Of a stretch of DNA of 64,000 nucleotides, positions 58,222 through 64,000 are shown in pieces (positions within the stretch are counted from its first letter, which is position 1; every line of letters starts with the position of its first letter). The position numbers were made by a program, and so were the translations under genes. This DNA comes from Corythucha ciliata (Eukaryota > Arthropoda > Insecta > Hemiptera > Tingidae). The stretch is from positions 34,576,198 to 34,640,197 of the forward strand of contig CM075937.1 of the NCBI GenBank assembly GCA_038030265.1, given 5' to 3'. The notes under the pieces are model-generated. The model was given only the letters and a program-made list of their open reading frames with translations. It searched no databases and was not told the origin of the DNA.

Positions 58222-59223
58222 TAACCGTAAATTTTCTTCGCCTGACCACAACTACGACAAGGCCGACAATAGTCGCGCCTCTAAATTGCCAAATGGCAAG
58301 ACTGGCGACTCGCGTCTTGAAAATAGCTCAACTGACTATTTGTGCCCTAAGAATAGCCAAAAATGGTTTCACGCGCCCTAAGAATGACGGAACCGACGAT
58401 TCGTGCGGCCCTGAAAGAAAATGATTTCCGCCATGAAAATGACTAAATTAACCGTTCGCGTGCCAAAAATGACCAAACTAACCATTCGCTTGACTGGCTA
58501 TTTGCGCTTTAAAAACGGCTAAACTGACGCCCAGGACCCCAATGGTCCTGTCTAGACCATTTGCGGCCAATAAAGATGGAAAAACTGATGAATCACGCCT
58601 TGAAAATTGCTGAACTGATTATTTGTGCGCTAAAATAAGCCAAAATGTTAATTCCCGCTCTAAAAATGTCCGAACTGACTGTAAGAGCCCTAAAAATCGA
58701 TTAACAAACAATGGGGAAATTGCGTGAATGCCCGATTTGGGACAAAAGTAGACCGTTGAATTGGCACATGTATAGAAGGATATCAACGGTGGTTGCAGCC
58801 AGATTGGTGCATTTGGTGATTTTTAAATACAGTTGAAAGTTCTTCAAGAAGGGATGGATGATGCGAAGGGAAATGACGTCAATGGTCACTTGTGAAGCAT
58901 CTGAGGGCTTCTTACCTCCCTCTTTCCCACACCATCCATTTCATTAAATAACCTTTGACGTAATCAAACCCTCACTCAACATTTTTAAAAATTCGCTTTA
59001 AAAAATCCTGCATTGATTTCAATGTTTAACGTGTGCAATAGCCTTGTGGAAGAAACACCAGTGCTTGAAAAATGTGCAAGTTCCCCATTTGCGCCCAATT
59101 GCGCATGAACAGGTGATTCCTGCTCCAAAAATGGCTAATTCGACCATTCGCGCGCCTAAAATGACCAAAATGACCGTTTTCGCCTTGCTTGACGTATTAT
59201 TCACTCCCTATGAATGGAAGAAC
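58222..59223. repeat. 1.0-kb direct duplication, copy A
   Basis: The segment from taaccgtaaattttcttcgc to tatgaatggaagaac is repeated at 59,826-60,827 with essentially no differences (one substitution noticed near 58,579 versus 60,183). It includes part of degenerate array family 5 and a unique stretch. No gene is recognised; a 62-codon and a 61-codon frame are simply duplicated. Confidence 0.92.
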
Positions 59224-59346
59224 ATCTAGATAAGATTAAATTCGGCGTGGTTTACCGATCAGGAGAAGCGCCTAGAGTTTTCGAGAAACAATGGACCTAG
59301 GTGGGGTTCGGCTTAGCTTATCCCTCGGAGTACGACTCCCATAGGC

Positions 59347-59420
59347 GCCTCCGTGGCGCAAATGGCAGCGTGCTGGACTGGTAATCCAGAGGTTGCGGGT
59401 TCGAATCCCGCCGGGGAGCC
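59347..59420 (+). pseudogene. tRNA-like gene, anticodon position GGT, copy 1
   Basis: The D-arm (gcgc-aaatggca-gcgt), anticodon arm (ctgga-ctggtaa-tccag, perfect), variable loop aggtt and T-arm (gcggg-ttcgaat-cccgc, perfect) are intact. The A-box (tggcgcaaatggc) and B-box (ggttcgaatcc) fit Pol III consensus, and a T-run follows. The acceptor stem pairs poorly at its first positions. GGT would be threonine, but GGT anticodons are rare in eukaryotic nuclear tRNA-Thr. Together with the dispersed-repeat context, I favour a transcribable tRNA-derived repeat over a working tRNA. Confidence 0.6.
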
Positions 59421-59669
59421 ATTTTTTCTCGAAACTCGAATCGTGTTGGGCTATGCCCTTCCATCGTCGTCCGGATAATATCAGTTTAATTAATTTACTA
59501 ATTAAAATGCCGGCGACAGATTTATTCATTATATCAATCTAACAACATCTAGATAAGATTAAATTCGGCGTGGTTTACCGATCAGGAGAAGCGCCTAGAG
59601 TTTTCGAGAAACAATGGACCTAGGTGGGGTTCGGCTTAGCTTATCCCTCGGAGTACGACTCCCATAGGC

Positions 59670-59743
59670 GCCTCCGTGGCGCAAATGGCAGCGTGCTGGA
59701 CTGGTAATCCAGAGGTTGCGGGTTCGAATCCCGCCGGGGAGCC
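59670..59743 (+). pseudogene. tRNA-like gene, anticodon position GGT, copy 2
   Basis: This is an exact copy of the tRNA-like core 323 bp upstream, with the same arms, boxes and poor acceptor stem, followed by a T-run. Confidence 0.6.
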
Positions 59744-59825
59744 ATTTTTTCTCGAAACTCGAATCGTGTTGGGCTATGCCCTTCCATCGTCGTCCGGATA
59801 ATATCAGTTTAATTAATTTACTAAT

Positions 59826-60827
59826 TAACCGTAAATTTTCTTCGCCTGACCACAACTACGACAAGGCCGACAATAGTCGCGCCTCTAAATTGCCAAATGG
59901 CAAGACTGGCGACTCGCGTCTTGAAAATAGCTCAACTGACTATTTGTGCCCTAAGAATAGCCAAAAATGGTTTCACGCGCCCTAAGAATGACGGAACCGA
60001 CGATTCGTGCGGCCCTGAAAGAAAATGATTTCCGCCATGAAAATGACTAAATTAACCGTTCGCGTGCCAAAAATGACCAAACTAACCATTCGCTTGACTG
60101 GCTATTTGCGCTTTAAAAACGGCTAAACTGACGCCCAGGACCCCAATGGTCCTGTCTAGACCATTTGCGGCCAATAAAGATGGCAAAACTGATGAATCAC
60201 GCCTTGAAAATTGCTGAACTGATTATTTGTGCGCTAAAATAAGCCAAAATGTTAATTCCCGCTCTAAAAATGTCCGAACTGACTGTAAGAGCCCTAAAAA
60301 TCGATTAACAAACAATGGGGAAATTGCGTGAATGCCCGATTTGGGACAAAAGTAGACCGTTGAATTGGCACATGTATAGAAGGATATCAACGGTGGTTGC
60401 AGCCAGATTGGTGCATTTGGTGATTTTTAAATACAGTTGAAAGTTCTTCAAGAAGGGATGGATGATGCGAAGGGAAATGACGTCAATGGTCACTTGTGAA
60501 GCATCTGAGGGCTTCTTACCTCCCTCTTTCCCACACCATCCATTTCATTAAATAACCTTTGACGTAATCAAACCCTCACTCAACATTTTTAAAAATTCGC
60601 TTTAAAAAATCCTGCATTGATTTCAATGTTTAACGTGTGCAATAGCCTTGTGGAAGAAACACCAGTGCTTGAAAAATGTGCAAGTTCCCCATTTGCGCCC
60701 AATTGCGCATGAACAGGTGATTCCTGCTCCAAAAATGGCTAATTCGACCATTCGCGCGCCTAAAATGACCAAAATGACCGTTTTCGCCTTGCTTGACGTA
60801 TTATTCACTCCCTATGAATGGAAGAAC
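59826..60827. repeat. 1.0-kb direct duplication, copy B
   Basis: This is a direct repeat of 58,222-59,223. It continues on the right directly into more degenerate array family 5. Confidence 0.92.
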
Positions 60828-61320
60828 TGACTATAATATGCGCCCTGAAAATGGCCAAACTGGGTAATCAAGCCCTAAAATCGGCCAAACTGACTATGTG
60901 TCCTAAATAAAACTACATTAAACAATGTTCGCCTCAGAAATACCTAAACAGACGATTCCTTCCCCGAAAATTATCAAACTGACCGTTATTCGCACCTAGA
61001 AAATGGCTGAATTGGCTATTCCCGCTCTTAAAAAACTGTCCGTTTGGACTCTAGAATGGTAAAACTATGTATAATGATTCATGCCCTGAAAATATCACAT
61101 TGACTATTCACAGTTAGCGCTGTAAAAATGGCCCAACTGGCTATTGACGCCCTAAGATTGACAAAAATGACTCTTATGTTGCCCATAAATAGTTGAAATG
61201 ATGAGTTGCACATTGAAAAGCCCTAAACAGATTATTACTGTCCTGAAAATAGCCAAAACGACCATTCGCGCGTCAAAATGGTCAAACTAAGCCTTGAAAA
61301 TGTCTGATTAGCCACTGAAG
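60828..61320. repeat. Degenerate tandem array (family 5)
   Basis: Repeated phrases such as gccctgaaaatggccaaact and gactattcgcgcc recur about every 30-40 bp with strong divergence. No coding potential. Confidence 0.65.
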
Positions 61321-61629
61321 GGGTGCTGTTGGTGATGGCGCCATTTTTTGCCACTTGCCCACGTTTAAGTGGCCGCGCGAATTTTCTGTTCGCGTGGAGA
61401 CCCCTCAATTGACGGCCCGAAGTCCGAATGTGTCGAACTTTTTGCGAATCCAGTGAACACCCGGGCAGAGCCTAGCGGCACGCCCGCGCCGAGACAATTG
61501 GTGAGGATATTTTAATGCGTGGGGCGCCGCCTGTACATGAATCACTTGAATCGTTGCGTTATCTCAGAAAGAAAATACCCCTTCATTATTTATTTTTTAA
61601 AAATTATTAATTGTAAGTGGTCTTTAGGT

Positions 61630-62045
61630 AGAAATATTAGGGAGTTATTGCTTAACCGTCTGACGCTTAACGCTTGCGGTTATGTGACGTCACCAAAAGC
61701 GTAGCCGTTCATGTCGGTGGAAAAAGAGTTATTAGGGAGTAACTGCATAACCGTCTGACGGTTAACGCTAACGGTTATGTGACGTCATGACAAGCGTAAA
61801 ATTCAAATTTCGAGTTTAAGCGTTAATCACAAACGTTTAAAGACCAGTATAAGGAGGTGTTTTATTAATTTGAAGCGATTAAGTGCATCTATGCCCTACC
61901 ATGTGTTCATATTTTAGCGCAACTATTATTTGCAATAGGGAGTTATTGCAGAGCCGTCTGACGCTTAACGTTTACGGTTATGTGACGTCACCATAAGCGT
62001 AATCGTTTGAGTCGGTGGAAAAAGAGTGCAATAACTCCCTAATAC
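61630..62045. repeat. Three ~100-bp modules with TGACGTCA
   Basis: Modules near 61,637, 61,734 and 61,937 each contain gggagt(t/a)a(t/c)tgc, then ccgtctgacg(c/g)ttaacg, cggttatgtgacgtca and an aagcgta phrase. TGACGTCA, the palindromic CRE/ATF site, lies at 61,785-61,792, 61,780-61,787 region (module 2) and 61,983-61,990; the first copy is at about 61,685-61,692. The third module ends gcaataactccctaa, the inverse of the module start, so a MITE-like hairpin is likely. Confidence 0.6.
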
Positions 62046-62364
62046 GAATAATTTTGTAATTTGAAACCCTCTCCCAAGAAAAGTTCCTGGGCACGCCACT
62101 GCCGTTTATCCCAAACTACATAAAAGACGCTGCACAACTTCGTCCTAGAAGCTTTTTCAACTTTTTTCCAGGGAATGAGCCGAGACAGATGAACGACAGA
62201 AATTATTTCGTTCAGGGGAAAAATGTATTAATTAATAATCCACATAAGAGTACCTTCTTTTTATTATACCTATCAACCTACCGCAACCGTTTTCGTCCTT
62301 TTTTGTTGTCCTTCACTTAGACCGCACTAGCTCCTTCTTGTTTTTTCCCCCGGTGCGGTTCGGA

Positions 62365-62445
62365 ACCGCGTTATAGATTATTATTATCATTATTATTATT
62401 ATTATTATTATTATTAATATTATTATTATTATTGTTATTATTCTT
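62365..62445. repeat. (ATT)n microsatellite, LINE 3' tail
   Basis: About 80 bp of ATT repeats with a few interruptions (atc, aat, gtt). On the minus strand it reads AAT repeats and lies downstream of the LINE reverse transcriptase frame, where some LINE clades carry a simple-repeat tail in place of poly(A). Confidence 0.75.
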
Positions 62446-62509
62446 CTACACTGTTAACACCAAAAAATGGTATACATGCGTCAAATGAGCTTCACATATT
62501 TCACAAGAG

Positions 62510-63470
62510 TTATGAAAGTAAACCATTATTGAGAAACTCGTCAAAAGAGTAGAACGCTCGTTTTACCAACATTTGTTTCACTTTTTTCTTAAAAGGCCCC
62601 ATATTTAGCTCCCTCACGTCAGGCGGAAGGCAATTGAAAAACTTGGGTGCGAAAAAGTCAGTGATGTTTTGCGATCTTTTCAAACGGCAAAATGTCGAAA
62701 TTAGGTTATTGCTATAACCTAGTGTCATAGTTATGAACCGTATTGCGCCTCTCATACCTATCCAAATTCTTTTTTACGTATTGCACAGCATTATATACAA
62801 ACACAAGGTAGCGTCAATAGACCTAAGTCAACAACGGCCTGCAATCTGCCGAGAAGTCCAGGCCCAATAGAATTCTAATTGCTCTTCTTTGAAGCTTGAA
62901 AATCATAGAGGCCGCCGTAGAATGGTCCCACAAGAGAACACCGTAAGTCATATGAGGATAAATACACCCAAAATAAAACGACAACAACACGTTTAACGAT
63001 ATACTATTCTTTAAATGTCTCAGTAAGTAAAAACCAGTATTCAGTTTGGATGGTAAATTCAAACCGTGAGCCTCCCACGACATCTTAGGGTCAAAGGTAA
63101 TCCCTAGTAGCTTGACCTTGTCCACGGTGTTGGCGAGCTCGACCTTTTTCATGGTTAATAACATTGTTGAACACTTGTCAGCATTAAGCATCAATCCGTT
63201 GGTAGATAACCAGCTGTTTAATCTGTTCTCCATAATCGCTTTCCTGGTAACAACTACCTGTAAATTACCCCCATTTAAAATCAGCGTCGTGTCGTCCACA
63301 AATAAAACCACCTTGTCATCATAGTACCTGATGAGGTCATTTATGAAGATCAAGAATAATATCGGACCCAGTATTGAACCTTGCGGCACTCCTAACACAA
63401 TTTTCTCAAGGCACGAATGAGCATCATTGTGACGGAAAGATTGATACCGGTTCGACAAATACGAGCCCAA
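62510..63470 (-). pseudogene. LINE reverse transcriptase C-terminal half
   Basis: The first minus-strand frame (62,823-63,470) has YLSNRYQ, VLGVPQGSILGPILFLIFI and FVDDTTLIL (family YADD with Y-to-F and A-to-V changes), then LMLNADKCSTML, KLLGITFDPKMSWEAH and YPHMTYGVLLWD. A second frame (62,510-62,755) carries the C-terminal ADxxRxxxxxxFK-type tail (PPDVRELNMGPFKKKVKQML). A break between 62,755 and 62,823 splits them. The order and motifs fit CR1/jockey-group LINEs. It is a truncated, inactive copy. Confidence 0.82.
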
Positions 63471-63510
63471 CAGCCGGATAGCTTCTTCCCCAAAATTATA
63501 CGCTCGTAAT

Positions 63511-64000
63511 TTTTTTCACAAAATATCGTGATTAACAAAAAATCGTGATTAATTATTAAGATTGCCGGTCAACTGCCTAGATCTGGTGATATACTCAACA
63601 AAACACTTCACTTTTAGAGGAAAAAAGTTTAATTGGTTCTAGTGTGGGCTATATAAGACTCCAGCACGCAAACATAAGGCTTGTGTGACTTGTGAGCGAG
63701 GCAAGCCCTACGGTTTCGTCAGTGGCGTCTGCGCAACGAAACAAATTTTCAAGCAGTCACATCAAAGCCCATCCCGAGCTTTTTAGCCTCGAAAACCGAG
63801 CAGTCCCCTTTTCATATACCCAAAATGGGCGATAAATTATATTCCAAGTCTCTAACGACCGGTTTCAAAACCGTCAATGAACTCAGAAATATCAGGACGA
63901 GTCTTTTCACCATGCCATCAACCAAGCGTTGCCAACGACACCTCAGGAAGACACCAATCAAAAACGAATTTTGTCTGGGAAAAATAGAGTGCATAGTAGT
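63511..64000. other. Right edge, no gene recognised
   Basis: The edge begins with AT-rich sequence containing a short direct repeat (aatcgtgattaa at about 63,522 and 63,541). No motif or splice-supported exon is seen up to the edge. Confidence 0.35.

Larger units (their letters stand above)
59224..59825. repeat. Two tandem units of a ~320-bp tRNA-related repeat
   Basis: Unit 1 (from aacatctagataagattaaa at 59,221) and unit 2 (from 59,544) are direct repeats 323 bp apart. Each contains gaagcgcctagagttttcga, a tRNA-like core, tcgaatcgtgttgggctatg and an AT-rich tail. Unit 2 is cut short at ctaatta, where copy B of the 1.0-kb duplication begins. Confidence 0.85.
62365..63510 (-). mobile_element. 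5'-truncated non-LTR retrotransposon (CR1/jockey-like)
   Basis: The insertion reads right to left: a reverse transcriptase part, a C-terminal region and an AAT-repeat tail. The 5' end is cut off near 63,500, where AT-rich sequence resumes. No RNase H is present, unlike the LINE at 13.7 kb. Confidence 0.75.

Noticed and set aside
59347..59420. Functional tRNA-Thr gene
   Set aside because: The acceptor stem is mispaired and the unit is part of a repeat present in several places.

Overview
The window is nuclear DNA from an animal, most likely an arthropod and perhaps an insect. The reasons are multi-exon genes with GT-AG introns, THAP-like zinc-finger fragments, hAT- and PIF/Harbinger-like DNA transposons with many short hairpin MITEs, two degenerate non-LTR retrotransposons, and Pol III-type tRNA-derived repeats. 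The species cannot be fixed from the sequence. Genes are sparse, and most of the window is mobile-element and repeat DNA.

Three host genes can be supported, all on the minus strand. (1) 24,786-25,991 is a Regnase/N4BP1-type NYN-domain endoribonuclease. Four exons are resolved and carry the N-terminus and most of the catalytic fold; the 3' end was not found. (2) 37,436-45,281 is CDC27/APC3, the TPR subunit of the anaphase-promoting complex. Twelve exons in consistent phase give about 851 residues, with a 4 kb intron full of repeats. (3) 50,889-51,811 holds the last two exons of an AT-hook/C2H2-type zinc-finger protein; its upstream exons are not identified.

Mobile and repeat DNA by region: a Harbinger-like MITE at 2.36-2.80 kb; a long inverted-repeat element at 4.6-6.1 kb; degenerate ~30-bp arrays at 7.2-10 kb; a decayed LINE with reverse transcriptase, RNase H and a CCHC knuckle at 13.7-15.7 kb, sitting inside another degenerate array; inverted-repeat elements at 17.4-18.6 and 19.1-19.6 kb; and a three-level nest at 19.86-23.17 kb, where an element with ~480-500 bp inverted repeats holds a non-autonomous hAT that holds two MITEs. 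Further right lie THAP-like fragments at 26.9 and 30.3 kb, a 4 x 45-bp minisatellite at 27.8 kb, ~170-bp tandem and inverted units at 30.7-31.4 kb, more MITEs, and the degenerate arrays in and around CDC27.

The most unusual part is 51.6-60.8 kb. A ~3.08 kb segment is directly duplicated in tandem. It contains an 81-bp coding exon of the zinc-finger gene, a split inverted pair of tRNA-like repeats and a ~1.9 kb near-palindrome. A second, almost identical 1.0 kb direct duplication (58.2-59.2 and 59.8-60.8 kb) flanks two tandem tRNA-like repeat units. The window ends with a second truncated LINE (62.4-63.5 kb) carrying a trinucleotide tail.
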